A stretch of 64,000 nt of DNA, taken from Desulfovibrio sp. GTDB lineage: Bacteria; Desulfobacterota; Desulfovibrionia; Desulfovibrionales; Desulfovibrionaceae. A model generated the notes under the pieces. That model did no database searches, was not told where the DNA came from, and worked only from the letters and a program-made list of their open reading frames with translations. A program made the position numbers and the translations under genes. This document shows positions 48,985 through 57,681 of this stretch, in pieces (position 1 is the stretch's first letter; each line of letters begins with the position of its first letter). The stretch spans positions 140,663 to 204,662 of the forward strand of contig JAITSV010000034.1 of the NCBI GenBank assembly GCA_031287575.1. Direction: 5' to 3'.

Positions 48985-49935
48985 ATGTCCCAGACCAACA
49001 TCCTGCTCGAAGCCGGGACCAATGAACTCGAGATCGTGGAATTCCACCTCGAGGAAAGCGCCACCGACCCCGCAACGCCCAACTACCGGGGCTACTACGG
49101 GGTCAACGTGGCCAAGGTGCTGGAAATCATCCGCATGCCCAAGGTCACGGGCCTGCCCGAGGTGCAGCACCCCTCGGTGCTGGGGGCGTTCAACCTGCGC
49201 TCGCACATCATCCCGCTGGTGGATCTCAGCCAGTGGCTGGGCAAGCAACGCACCGAAAGCGAACCGCCCAAGGTCATCGTCACCGAATTCAACAACGTGA
49301 CCACGGCGTTCATGGTCTCCGGCGTCAACCGCATCCACCGCATCAGCTGGGAGGAAGTGGAACCGCCGAACAGGTACGTGGCGGCGCTGTCCAACAATTC
49401 CATCACCGGCGTGGTCAAGCTGGAGGGGCGGATCATCTTCATCCTGGACCTGGAGAAGATCGTGGCCGACCTGAACCCCCAACTCGGGCTGCGCCTGGAC
49501 GAAGCCGTGGACTGGTCGGCCAACACCCGCTACCGCGCCCTCATCGCCGACGACTCGGGCCTGATCCGCGAAATGCTGAAGGACCTGATGCAGAAGGCCA
49601 ACTTCGAGGTGGAGGCCGTGAACAACGGCCGCGAGGCATGGGAGCGGCTGGTGGAAATCAAGCGCAAGGCCGAGCAGGACGCGCGCCCCGTCACCGACTA
49701 CGTGCAGGTGCTGGTTTCCGACATCGAGATGCCCAGCATGGACGGCCACAACCTGTGCAAGCAGGTCAAGGAAGACCCGGCGCTGAAGAAACTGCCCGTG
49801 GTGCTGTTCTCGTCGCTGATCACCGACAAGCTGCGCCACAAGGGCGAATCGGTGGGGGCCGACGACCAGATTTCCAAGCCCGAGGTCACGGCACTGGCCA
49901 AGCGGTGTCTGGCGCTCATCGAGGCGGCCAGCTAA
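48985..49935 (+). CDS. cheV: Chemotaxis coupling protein CheV
   Basis: 316 residues: CheW-like domain (about 1-170; GVNVAKVLEIIRMPKVTGLP, FNLRSHIIPLVDLSQWLG, ITGVVKLEGRIIFILDLE) followed by a receiver (about 180-310) with ALIADDSG, phospho-Asp in VSDIEMPSMDG and a Lys in ISKPEV. CheV links receptors to CheA and may act in adaptation or as a phosphate sink. GGAGGGGACC precedes the ATG. Monocistronic. Confidence 0.95.
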   Translation: MSQTNILLEAGTNELEIVEFHLEESATDPATPNYRGYYGVNVAKVLEIIRMPKVTGLPEVQHPSVLGAFNLRSHIIPLVDLSQWLGKQRTESEPPKVIVTEFNNVTTAFMVSGVNRIHRISWEEVEPPNRYVAALSNNSITGVVKLEGRIIFILDLEKIVADLNPQLGLRLDEAVDWSANTRYRALIADDSGLIREMLKDLMQKANFEVEAVNNGREAWERLVEIKRKAEQDARPVTDYVQVLVSDIEMPSMDGHNLCKQVKEDPALKKLPVVLFSSLITDKLRHKGESVGADDQISKPEVTALAKRCLALIEAAS

Positions 49936-50093
49936 CCACGGGGTACGGACCGGTGCGGGACTTCGGGGGCGGTGCGCCATGCGGCGTGCCGCCCCTTTTC
50001 GTTGGACGCTGTTCGCCGGACGCCGTTGGCGGTATACTGGCAACGCTGGCTCCGGAACAGCCACCGGGGCAGAGCCCGGGCCTTCGAACGGTC

Positions 50094-50175
50094 CCGGGTC
50101 GGGCCGGGTCAAACAAAATCAGGCCGGGCCGGATCAGGTCGGATCAGATCGGGTCAGGCCAGGTCGGGCCGGGCC
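50094..50175. repeat. Irregular GGGTCGGGCC/GGATCAGGTC repeats
   Basis: Purine/C-rich 5-10-nt repeats (GGGCCGG, GGATCAGGTC, GGATCAGATC, GGGTCAGGCC) just before the MocR gene. No gene in the gap 49936-50238 otherwise. Confidence 0.6.
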
Positions 50176-50238
50176 GGAGCCCGCGCGGACAGCCGACCCG
50201 CCAACGCGTCCCACCCCCCACCGGGAAACGAGCGCACC

Positions 50239-51939
50239 ATGTTCATCCTGGACCACGACGACAGCGCCCCGCTGTACGTGCAGTTGTACACCCAGGTCAG
50301 GGACCGCGTGCTGACGGGTGAACTGCCCGCCGGAACCCGCCTGCCCTCCGTCCGGCATCTGGCCGGCGAGCTTGGCGTCAGCCGCAACACGGTGGATACC
50401 GCCTATCTGGAACTGATCGCCGAAGGGTTTCTGCTTACCCGCCCCAGAAGCGGCTTTTTCGTGGCGCCCGTGGACCGGCACCAGGCGTTCCGCGCGGGCA
50501 TGGAACCCGTGCCCGCCACTGCCGGTGCAGGTCCCCACCGCCCCCACGCCCGCCCCGCCGCCGCGCACGACAGGGTACATGGCGGCGTGCCCAGCGGGGA
50601 TGTTCAGGACGGGGCATCACCCTCCCCGTACCGGTTCGACTTCCACCCCGCCCGGCTGGACGCCGCATGCTTTCCCCTGCCCCTGTGGCGCACCTATACG
50701 CTCGAATGCCTGCGCGAAGCCCCCCGCGACCTTGCCGAATACGGCGATCCGCAAGGCGATCCGGAACTGCGCCGGGCCATCGGCGACTATCTGCAACGCT
50801 CGCGCGGGGTGGTCTGCACGCCGGACCGCGTGATCGTCTGCGCCGGATTGCAGCACGGCCTGGAGATCGTGGCGGACCTCATGACGGGCGTCTCGCCGAA
50901 CGCCGGGGCCGACGCGGCGGGCACGCAGGCAGGCCAGGGGGCCGCAAGGCCGCTGGTGGTCGGGGTGGAGAACCCCGGCTACCCCCTGCCGCGTGCCGTG
51001 TTCCGGAACCGGGGCATTCCGGTGGTTCCCGTGCCCGTGGGACCGGAGGGCATGGACGTGGACGCCCTGGCGCAGAGCCGCTGCACGCTGGCCTACGTCA
51101 CGCCGTCGCACCAGTTCCCCCTGGGGCACGTGATGCCCGTGCACAACAGGCTGCGGCTCATCCACTGGGCCAGGGAGGGCGGCAACGTCATCATCGAGGA
51201 CGACTACGACAGCGAACTGCGCTACGCGGGTACGCCGGTCCCCTCCATGCAGGGGCTGTACCCGGCCCGACTGGCCGGACTGGCCGGACGGGCCGGACTG
51301 GCCGGACCTGACTGGCAAGACGGGCAAGACGGGCAAGACGGGGCCGTGGTCTACACGGGCACCTTTTCCAAGATACTCTCCCCGGCCCTGCGCACAAGCT
51401 ACATGGTGCTGCCCCCCGCGCTGCTGGAGGTCTACCGGCAACGCCACCGCCACTACCACGCCATGGTCCCCCTGCTGGAACAGCGGGTGCTGGCCCGGTT
51501 CATGGCGCGCGGCCACTGGGACCGCCACGTGCGGCGCATGCGCACGGTATACCGGCAGCGCCACGACGCCATGCTGCGCGCCATCGACGCCCACTTCGGC
51601 GGGCGGGCCACCGTGATCGGGCAGGGGGCGGGGCTGCATGTGGTGGTCCGGCTGCACGGGACGGATGCCGACGAGCGGGAACTGGCCATCCGGGCAGAAC
51701 GCGCGGGCATCCGCCTGCTGCCCTTCTCCGAAACCCGGCTGACGGCCAGCCCCGAGGCATTCCGGAGCGACGCCCCTGCCCGTCCACCTGCCGCCCCCCC
51801 TGACGATCACCCCGACGGGTACCCAGACACTTCCGGCGACGGCCCCCTGCTGCTGCTCGGCTTTGGCGGCATGCCCCCCGACGAATTGGAACAGGGTGTG
51901 GCGCAACTGCACCGCGCCTGCTTTCCCCACGTCCGATGA
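50239..51939 (+). CDS. MocR-type transcriptional regulator (GntR HTH fused to aminotransferase fold)
   Basis: 566 residues. GntR winged helix (PLYVQLYTQVRDRVLTGEL, LPSVRHLAGELGVSRNTVDTAY) fused to a fold-type-I aminotransferase domain with EYGDPQGDPELRRAI, DDYDSELRY and the PLP-binding Lys in TGTFSKILSPALR. MocR proteins such as PdxR and GabR sense PLP or amino compounds. Longer than the usual 450-500 residues because of inserts coded by tandem DNA repeats: LAGLAGRAGLAGPD followed by WQDGQDGQDG (51268-51343) and a Pro/Asp-rich stretch near the end. Convergent with the FMN-binding protein gene. Confidence 0.92.
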   Translation: MFILDHDDSAPLYVQLYTQVRDRVLTGELPAGTRLPSVRHLAGELGVSRNTVDTAYLELIAEGFLLTRPRSGFFVAPVDRHQAFRAGMEPVPATAGAGPHRPHARPAAAHDRVHGGVPSGDVQDGASPSPYRFDFHPARLDAACFPLPLWRTYTLECLREAPRDLAEYGDPQGDPELRRAIGDYLQRSRGVVCTPDRVIVCAGLQHGLEIVADLMTGVSPNAGADAAGTQAGQGAARPLVVGVENPGYPLPRAVFRNRGIPVVPVPVGPEGMDVDALAQSRCTLAYVTPSHQFPLGHVMPVHNRLRLIHWAREGGNVIIEDDYDSELRYAGTPVPSMQGLYPARLAGLAGRAGLAGPDWQDGQDGQDGAVVYTGTFSKILSPALRTSYMVLPPALLEVYRQRHRHYHAMVPLLEQRVLARFMARGHWDRHVRRMRTVYRQRHDAMLRAIDAHFGGRATVIGQGAGLHVVVRLHGTDADERELAIRAERAGIRLLPFSETRLTASPEAFRSDAPARPPAAPPDDHPDGYPDTSGDGPLLLLGFGGMPPDELEQGVAQLHRACFPHVR

Positions 51940-51945
51940 ACGACA

Positions 51946-51974
51946 CGGGGCCGGGCGATGCACGCCCGGCCCCG
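51946..51974. terminator. Bidirectional hairpin between convergent genes
   Basis: Perfect 12-bp stem CGGGGCCGGGCG with its complement around ATGCA, seven bases after the MocR stop and 87 bases from the FMN-protein stop. T run is weak in both directions. Confidence 0.55.
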
Positions 51975-52060
51975 CCGGAATTTCGCAACTACCGGGTCGC
52001 ACCGTCCGGCGCGGGCAACCGCCTGATGCGGGCCAGCCCCTTCAGACGGGCACGGCCCGT

Positions 52061-52429
52061 CTACAGGGTCTGCTCCACCGATGCCACGGTGATCACCAGG
52101 GCGGCGCGGGCCCACTTGAACCGGGCGATGGCCTCGAACTCAGGCCCATCGGTGCGGAATGCCGCGCTGCCCCGGATCAGGAAGCCCGTGCCCGGCCCGT
52201 TGCGGCCCGCCACCTTGCGGCTGCCCAGGGTCATCAGCACCCGCCCGTCGCGGGAGACGTTGGCCTCGGTCTTGCGCATGCCGCCCACGGGCACCACGAT
52301 GCGGTTGCCGTCCAGCACCTTCAGATAGCTGTTCCATGTATTCACGAGGTGCGGGCCATCCTCGCCCTGGGTGGCGATGGCCACGACCCCTTCGTTCTTC
52401 AGCACTTCGAAAAATGTATCCGGCAGCAT
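52061..52429 (-). CDS. FMN-binding protein (split-barrel, D. vulgaris Miyazaki type)
   Basis: 122 residues, nearly identical as I recall it to the FMN-binding protein characterised from D. vulgaris Miyazaki F, a small dimeric flavoprotein with the pyridoxamine-phosphate-oxidase split-barrel fold. Diagnostic pieces are EVLKNEGVVAIATQGEDGPH, NTWNSYLKVLDGNRIVVP and GRNGPGTGFLIRGSAAF. Physiological role is still open; electron transfer is usually assumed. ATG at 52429 has GGAGGATAG upstream. This gene is the best species marker in the window. Confidence 0.95.
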   Translation of the reverse strand: MLPDTFFEVLKNEGVVAIATQGEDGPHLVNTWNSYLKVLDGNRIVVPVGGMRKTEANVSRDGRVLMTLGSRKVAGRNGPGTGFLIRGSAAFRTDGPEFEAIARFKWARAALVITVASVEQTL

Positions 52430-52631
52430 TTTGCTATCCTCCGTACGGTGTATGCGCCACGCGACGCGGCCCGGAGCAGCCCCGGTGGAAGTCCGGTGAC
52501 TGCCCGCCCGTGCATTCGCGTGGCATGCCCATCCTTGTACGGGGAAACGAAAGATGGAACAGGTGCAGTTTCCGAAAATCCGGCGGGGGCAGATGCCCTG
52601 TGCCAAGCACAGCTGACCCTGTCGGCAAGCG

Positions 52632-53786
52632 TTAGGGCAGATATCCCCCATCCACCTGCCAGCGGCCCGTCCAGTCCGGCAGGGCCGTGAAGCGCTCGCC
52701 GTCGGGCAGGGTCAGCCGCACGGCGTGCAGCAGCATGCCCAGAGCGCAGGCGGGGCCGCCGTATTTGCGGTCACCCACGACGGGGTGCCCGCGTTCCGCA
52801 AGCTGCACCCGGATCTGGTGGGTGCGCCCGGTATGCAGGCGCACCAGCAGCAGCGATACCCCATCGCCGCGCCGCAGGGGGGTGACGGTGCAGGCCGCGT
52901 GGCGGCCCGGGGCATCACCATCCGCCGCATGCGTGTCATGCCCGTCGGACATCACAACGCGGGAGGCGGCGTTATCCCCGCTCACCCGGCGCACCTTCTG
53001 GCGGCCCGGTGCACCCTGTTTCTCCAACCGGTCGCGCAGGGTCAGCGCCCCATCATGGGGCCAGCGCCCGGCCACCCAGGCCAGGTATTCCTTCACCAGC
53101 CCTTCGCGCGCCGCAAAGGCGTCGGACAGCGCCCGCAGCCGGGCATAGCTGGTGGCCACCAGCAACAGGCCCGAGGTGTCGCGGTCCAGCCGGTGCGCGG
53201 GCGTGGGCAGAAAATCCGCCCCGGCATACCGCGCCGCGAGCCGGGCGGTGACGCAGTCGGCGTGGCCGGTGCCCGGCTGCACCGCCAGTCCGGCGGGCTT
53301 CAGCAGCACCAGCAGCCCTTCGGCGCGGCCCACGACGGGCAAGCATTCCTGAAGTTCCGGGCGCACGCCGGATGCCCGTGGACCTTCTGCCGCCTCGTTT
53401 GCCGTGCCTGCCGCCCCACCGGCAAGGCTCTCACCCGATGCGGGGTCAAGGGGACCCCGTCCCCTTGCAGGGCGCGGGGCGGAGCCCTGCTCCTTTCTTC
53501 CGCCCGCATCCGCCGACGCGTTCCGCACGGCGCCCTTCCCTGCGTCCGGGACACTCATCCCTGTATCCGGGGCACACGCACTGTCCGCCATGGCAAAGGG
53601 CGGCACCCGCACCACGTCGCCCTCGGCCACCCGGTCGAAGGGCTTGCAGCGCCCCCCGTTGATACGCACCTGCCCGGTGCGCACCCAACGCTGGATGGCC
53701 GACTGCGGCGCGCCGCAGCGCCGTTGCAGGTACTGCACCAGCTTCTGCCCGGCCTCTGCGGGGGTGACCACGAGCGGTTCTGCCAT
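52632..53786 (-). CDS. RluA-family pseudouridine synthase
   Basis: 384 residues. S4 RNA-binding domain at the N-terminus (KLVQYLQRRCGAPQSAIQRWVRTGQVRING), then the RluA catalytic domain with the Asp in HRLDRDTSGLLLVA, the K in LVKEYLAWV and LHTGRTHQIRVQLA. It isomerises uridines in rRNA (RluC/RluD type). A low-complexity insert of about 70 residues (Gly/Ala/Pro/Arg) between S4 and catalytic domains is unusual. ATG at 53786 is set by the S4 domain. The 200-base gap before it, on its 3' side, shows no gene. Confidence 0.9.
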   Translation of the reverse strand: MAEPLVVTPAEAGQKLVQYLQRRCGAPQSAIQRWVRTGQVRINGGRCKPFDRVAEGDVVRVPPFAMADSACAPDTGMSVPDAGKGAVRNASADAGGRKEQGSAPRPARGRGPLDPASGESLAGGAAGTANEAAEGPRASGVRPELQECLPVVGRAEGLLVLLKPAGLAVQPGTGHADCVTARLAARYAGADFLPTPAHRLDRDTSGLLLVATSYARLRALSDAFAAREGLVKEYLAWVAGRWPHDGALTLRDRLEKQGAPGRQKVRRVSGDNAASRVVMSDGHDTHAADGDAPGRHAACTVTPLRRGDGVSLLLVRLHTGRTHQIRVQLAERGHPVVGDRKYGGPACALGMLLHAVRLTLPDGERFTALPDWTGRWQVDGGYLP

Positions 53787-53968
53787 GAAGGGATTCCGTA
53801 GGTTGAAAATTGCGGCGGCGTGCCTGCATGCAGGGGGCGGCTGCGTGTTCGGGGCCTCTCGATGGCCCCCGGACGGCGCGAGTCGGCACGGGTCGGCGAG
53901 AGTCGGCACGGGTCGGAACGATACGGGCGACATGCACCACGCGGCCAGCCATTCGCCGCGCCGCGACG

Positions 53969-54004
53969 AAAACGCCCGGCGGGTGCTTGGGCATCCCGCC
54001 GGGC
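53969..54004 (-). terminator. Terminator of the FG-GAP gene
   Basis: Ten-bp stem GCCCGGCGGG with its complement (53974-53983, 53995-54004), followed on the minus strand by GTTTTCG. Lies 87 bases after the stop at 54091. The rest of the gap 53787-54090 holds GAGTCGGCACGGGTCGG tandem repeats near 53880-53915. Confidence 0.75.
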
Positions 54005-54090
54005 GAGGTCATCGGGCGAACCGGGAACGAACTGGGGACGAACCGGGGCAGGGGCCGCTTCCCGTGGGGGAAGGCTGGCCCGGTGCCGGG

Positions 54091-55755
54091 CTACTGCTGT
54101 TCGTTCTCGGTCTTGTCCGGCGCCGTGTTGGGGTCGGCCTTGGACAGGTCGAGGGGATAGGCCAGCAGCATCGTCTTGCGGCTTTCCAGACCCAGGGCGC
54201 CGGGGTGGGTGTTCACGCACAGCACGATGTCGGTCACGCCGTCGTTGTTGAAGTCGCCCACGGTGAAGTCGGCCACGGACCCCTTGATGCGGCGGGTCTT
54301 CCATTGCAGGTTCAGGCCCACGCCGTCCCAGTACAGGGCGTGGATTTCACCCTGCGGGAAGAAGCGGTAACGCTCGAAGAACTGCGACGCGGTGGAGATG
54401 GGCCGGTTGACCAGCAGTTCCCAGTTGTCGTCGCGGTCCAGGTTCACGGCGTACATGCGCAGCGGCACGAAGTAGATGTTCTTCAGCTGCACGCGGTCCT
54501 TGCCGAGGCCCGGCATGGAGGGTTCCTCGGGAATGCCCTTGGCCGAGCCGGAGTAGTTCTCGTCGGTTTCGGACAGGCGGGCATTGCGGTCGGTGTGCAC
54601 GCGCAGCCGTTCGTTTTCGGTCAGGATCACGCACTTGTCGCCTTCACCCTTGCTGCCGGGCAGGTAGGTGAAGTTGAACACGTTGGCGCCTTCAGGCAGG
54701 TCCAGACGCTTGCCCGTGACCAGTTGATCGCCGGACTTCAGCATCTCGTACACGCCGGGCTTGAACAGGCGAGGGTTGTCGCCGCGCTGGCCGATGAGCG
54801 TGGGAATGTAGTCCGGGGGCAGCTTTTCCACGTTCAGGTAGAAGCGCACCCGGCGCATCACTTCGGTGAACTGGCCGCCCTTCCAGTTGAGGATGAACGC
54901 TTCCGGCTCGCCGTCGCTGTTGTACGCGCTGACCACGATTTCCTTCACGCCGTCGCGGTTCCAGTCCAGCGTGCGGATGTTCAGGCATTCGGCCATGCCG
55001 GGCGAACGATATTCACCCATGGGCACCAGGCGACCGTTGTCCCAGCGGTAGGCATAGACCGCGTGGTCGTCCAGCATGAGGACTTCGTTCTTGCCGTCGC
55101 CGTCAAGATCGTCCACCACCATGCCCACGGCCGAATAGTTCAGCGCCTGGCTGCGGATGCGGCTGTCGCCTTCCGGCGAGCCCGCGTAGCGGAACTGCGG
55201 GTTCAGATACACCTGCTGGGGCTGCGTCTCGTTGTGCACCAGCTCGGGGTTCATCTGGTTGACCGCCTTGGGCGCGGCATTGGCGGCGCCACCTTCGCCG
55301 GGGCGCTTGAACACCTCGGCGTTGATGGAGTCGGCCACGCCCTTCAGGGCGGGGATGAGCCCGGCCACCTTGGCGTTGGCCGACTTGGGCCATTCCTTGC
55401 CGTCACGGTCGCGCACGCGCACGTCCAGACTGCAATCCTCGCCCACCACGGTCACGCTGCCCCACACGGCGTAGTCGGCACCCAGCGAGGCCTGGGCGGC
55501 CCTGGCCTGGGTTTCGGTTTCCGGGGGAGTGATCTTGGCGGAGGCTTCCTTGGAAACGGGATGGAAGTTGTCCTTCCAGTACAGACGCGAAGTGAGCATC
55601 TCGGGGATGGCCCGCTCGAGATACTTGTAGCCGGCGGGGCCGTTGACCTTGAACGGCAGCACGGCGAAGCTCTTGGGGGCCGGTGCGGCCATGGCGGTGG
55701 CGGCGGAAAGCAGCAGGGCAAGCACGAGCGCCGCCGAGCGCATGAGCAGTTGCAT
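54091..55755 (-). CDS. Exported TolB-like/FG-GAP repeat protein
   Basis: 554 residues. Sec signal peptide (LVLALLLSAATAMA, cleavage near residue 23). Residues about 28-155 resemble the TolB/CsgG-type N-terminal domain (FAVLPFKVNG, AIPEMLTSRLYW). The rest is a beta-propeller with Asp-rich calcium-type FG-GAP/VCBS motifs: DDLDGDGKNEVLML, LDWNRDGVKEIVVSAY, VNLDRDDNWELLVN and GDFNNDGVTDIVLCV. AAGGAGAACC precedes the ATG. Probably a periplasmic or outer-membrane-associated binding protein; no partner gene is adjacent. Function unknown. Confidence 0.8.
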   Translation of the reverse strand: MQLLMRSAALVLALLLSAATAMAAPAPKSFAVLPFKVNGPAGYKYLERAIPEMLTSRLYWKDNFHPVSKEASAKITPPETETQARAAQASLGADYAVWGSVTVVGEDCSLDVRVRDRDGKEWPKSANAKVAGLIPALKGVADSINAEVFKRPGEGGAANAAPKAVNQMNPELVHNETQPQQVYLNPQFRYAGSPEGDSRIRSQALNYSAVGMVVDDLDGDGKNEVLMLDDHAVYAYRWDNGRLVPMGEYRSPGMAECLNIRTLDWNRDGVKEIVVSAYNSDGEPEAFILNWKGGQFTEVMRRVRFYLNVEKLPPDYIPTLIGQRGDNPRLFKPGVYEMLKSGDQLVTGKRLDLPEGANVFNFTYLPGSKGEGDKCVILTENERLRVHTDRNARLSETDENYSGSAKGIPEEPSMPGLGKDRVQLKNIYFVPLRMYAVNLDRDDNWELLVNRPISTASQFFERYRFFPQGEIHALYWDGVGLNLQWKTRRIKGSVADFTVGDFNNDGVTDIVLCVNTHPGALGLESRKTMLLAYPLDLSKADPNTAPDKTENEQQ

Positions 55756-56179
55756 CAGGTTCTCCTTGGTTCAAGGCCGCATCCCCGCGCGCATCCCGGA
55801 AGGGGAAGGGGGATTGCCTTGGCGCTGAACGCTCTCATAATATCTCTTGATGGCCGAAGCAACCATAAGGTAGGAGCGGCGCTGGGCCGTCCGCCTCCGG
55901 TCGCATCCGGCTGCATCCGGTGGGGGAAGGGGCGGAAGACGGCGTGCCGCGCCCGGGGCGGGGCCGCCAGTGCCCAGCCAGGCCGCGCCGGGCCATGCGG
56001 CATCCGCTGCTCCGGCACCGACGCGGTATCGCCACGGGCACACCGGCCAACACGCATCGGCCCGGCACCGTACCCGGCACAATGCACCGGTTCCGTTGCC
56101 CCCGTGTGTCCGGTCCGTTTCCCCATGTACCACGGCATGCCGCCGCGCCAGCATCACCACTCATATTTCCCCCAACGCC
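55756..56179. other. Divergent gap, FG-GAP gene and RNA methyltransferase
   Basis: 424 bases with no gene. The part near 55835-55870 is less GC-rich (ATAATATCTCTTGATGG) and may carry the promoter for the FG-GAP gene on the minus strand, but -35/-10 spacing is not convincing. Confidence 0.35.
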
Positions 56180-57511
56180 ATGACCGCACCCGCCGCCCGT
56201 TCCTTCCGCATCGTGTGCCCGCCCGGCCAGGTGCCCCTGGTAGAGGATCTGCTCCGCGCCCAGGGCTACGGCTTCGAGCCGGAGCCGTTCTCCCCGTGGT
56301 GCCGCCGCCTCACCGAAGAACCGCGCCCCCTGGGCGGCAGCCTGGCCGCGTTCTTCGGGCTGATCTACATCCAGGACCGCTCGTCCATGCTGCCCCCGCT
56401 GGCGCTGGCCCCGGAATCCGGGGCCGCCGTGCTGGACATGTGCGCAAGCCCCGGCAGCAAGACGGGGTTCCTGGCCCAGCTGGTGGGGCCCGACGGGCTG
56501 GTGGTGGGCAACGAGCCCAACCACACCCGCCTCGCCACCCTGCGCCAGAATCTGTTCACGTTGAACCTCGTCAACGCGGTGACCTGCTCCCACCCCGGCG
56601 AAGCGCTGCCCCTGCCCGACGGTTCGTGGACGCGCATCCAGCTGGACCCGCCGTGCTCCGGCTGGGGCACCGTGGAACGCAACCCCTCGGTGCTCAAGCT
56701 GTGGCAGGGCGACAAGGTCAAGCCGCTCATCGGCATCCAGCGGTTGCTGCTGGCGGAGGCCGCGCGGCTGCTGGCCCCCGGCGGGCGGGTGGTGTTTTCC
56801 ACCTGCACCACCAACGTGCACGAGAACGAAGCCCAGGTGCTGCACGCCCGCGACGAACTGGGGCTGGAAATCGTGCCGCTGGCCCCGCCACCGGGCTTCG
56901 TGTTCGCCGAGCCGGAACTGCCCGGCTGCGAGGGCACCCTGCGGGTGGACCCGGAACGCTCGGGCGCACAGGGCTTCTTCATCGCCTGCCTGCGCAAGCC
57001 CGGCACCGGGGGACAGGACGGGCTCGACGACGCAGACCCCCTTGCCCACTGCCCGCCCCTGCCCGACGCCGACCGGGTGCGCGCCGACGCCCTGCCCGCC
57101 TCGGCCTGGCCAGATACCGGGCTGAACCCGGCCCTGCTGCCCGACGGCGTGGTGGCGCCCTTTGGCGACACCGCCTACTTCCTGCCCCGGCACGCCCTGG
57201 AACGGCTGCCCGCCGCATTGCGGTGGCGCGGCTACCCGCTGGGCAAGTGGGGCAAGGACGGCATTCGTCCCTCGCCCCGGCTGCGCACCCTGATGCCGTA
57301 CCCTGCCGGGTCCGCCGGGCCGGGTGGGGAGAACGGGCCGGGCGACATTGCCCTGCTGCACATGGACGACCCGGCGGACATCGCCGGTGTGCTCACCGGG
57401 CGCAGCATCGACGCACCCCGCAACGCCACCGCCGCCCTGCTGTACTGGCGCGGCCTGCCGCTGGCGCGGCTGCGCGTGAAGGGGGGAAGGGCCTTGTGGG
57501 CGGAACGCTAG
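56180..57511 (+). CDS. NOL1/NOP2/Sun-family RNA (cytosine-5)-methyltransferase
   Basis: 443 residues. N-terminal domain, SAM-binding DMCASPGSKTGFLAQ, the cysteine motifs DPPCSGWGT (release) and FSTCTTNVHENE (nucleophile), and a C-terminal RNA-binding tail. Such enzymes methylate 16S rRNA (RsmB, RsmF) or tRNA; the C-terminal extension of about 150 residues is closer to RsmF. ATG at 56180 by homology; weak ribosome site. Confidence 0.88.
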   Translation: MTAPAARSFRIVCPPGQVPLVEDLLRAQGYGFEPEPFSPWCRRLTEEPRPLGGSLAAFFGLIYIQDRSSMLPPLALAPESGAAVLDMCASPGSKTGFLAQLVGPDGLVVGNEPNHTRLATLRQNLFTLNLVNAVTCSHPGEALPLPDGSWTRIQLDPPCSGWGTVERNPSVLKLWQGDKVKPLIGIQRLLLAEAARLLAPGGRVVFSTCTTNVHENEAQVLHARDELGLEIVPLAPPPGFVFAEPELPGCEGTLRVDPERSGAQGFFIACLRKPGTGGQDGLDDADPLAHCPPLPDADRVRADALPASAWPDTGLNPALLPDGVVAPFGDTAYFLPRHALERLPAALRWRGYPLGKWGKDGIRPSPRLRTLMPYPAGSAGPGGENGPGDIALLHMDDPADIAGVLTGRSIDAPRNATAALLYWRGLPLARLRVKGGRALWAER

Positions 57512-57681
57512 GCCTCTCCTGATTCGAAGGCAGCCCCTTGGGCCGCACACGAAAAAGGGCGCACACCGCGCCCCGTTCAGCCCCCATGCATTCCCCGCAT
57601 AGCACACGCGCTCGCGCCCGTTTACCCTTCCGTCCCAGCGCATCCGTTCCGCACCACAAAACCGCAATACCGCACTGCGGC

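Noticed and set aside
53404..57522. 1372-codon frame spanning several genes
   Set aside because: Runs antisense to two genes and out of frame with the methyltransferase; only the GC bias keeps it open.
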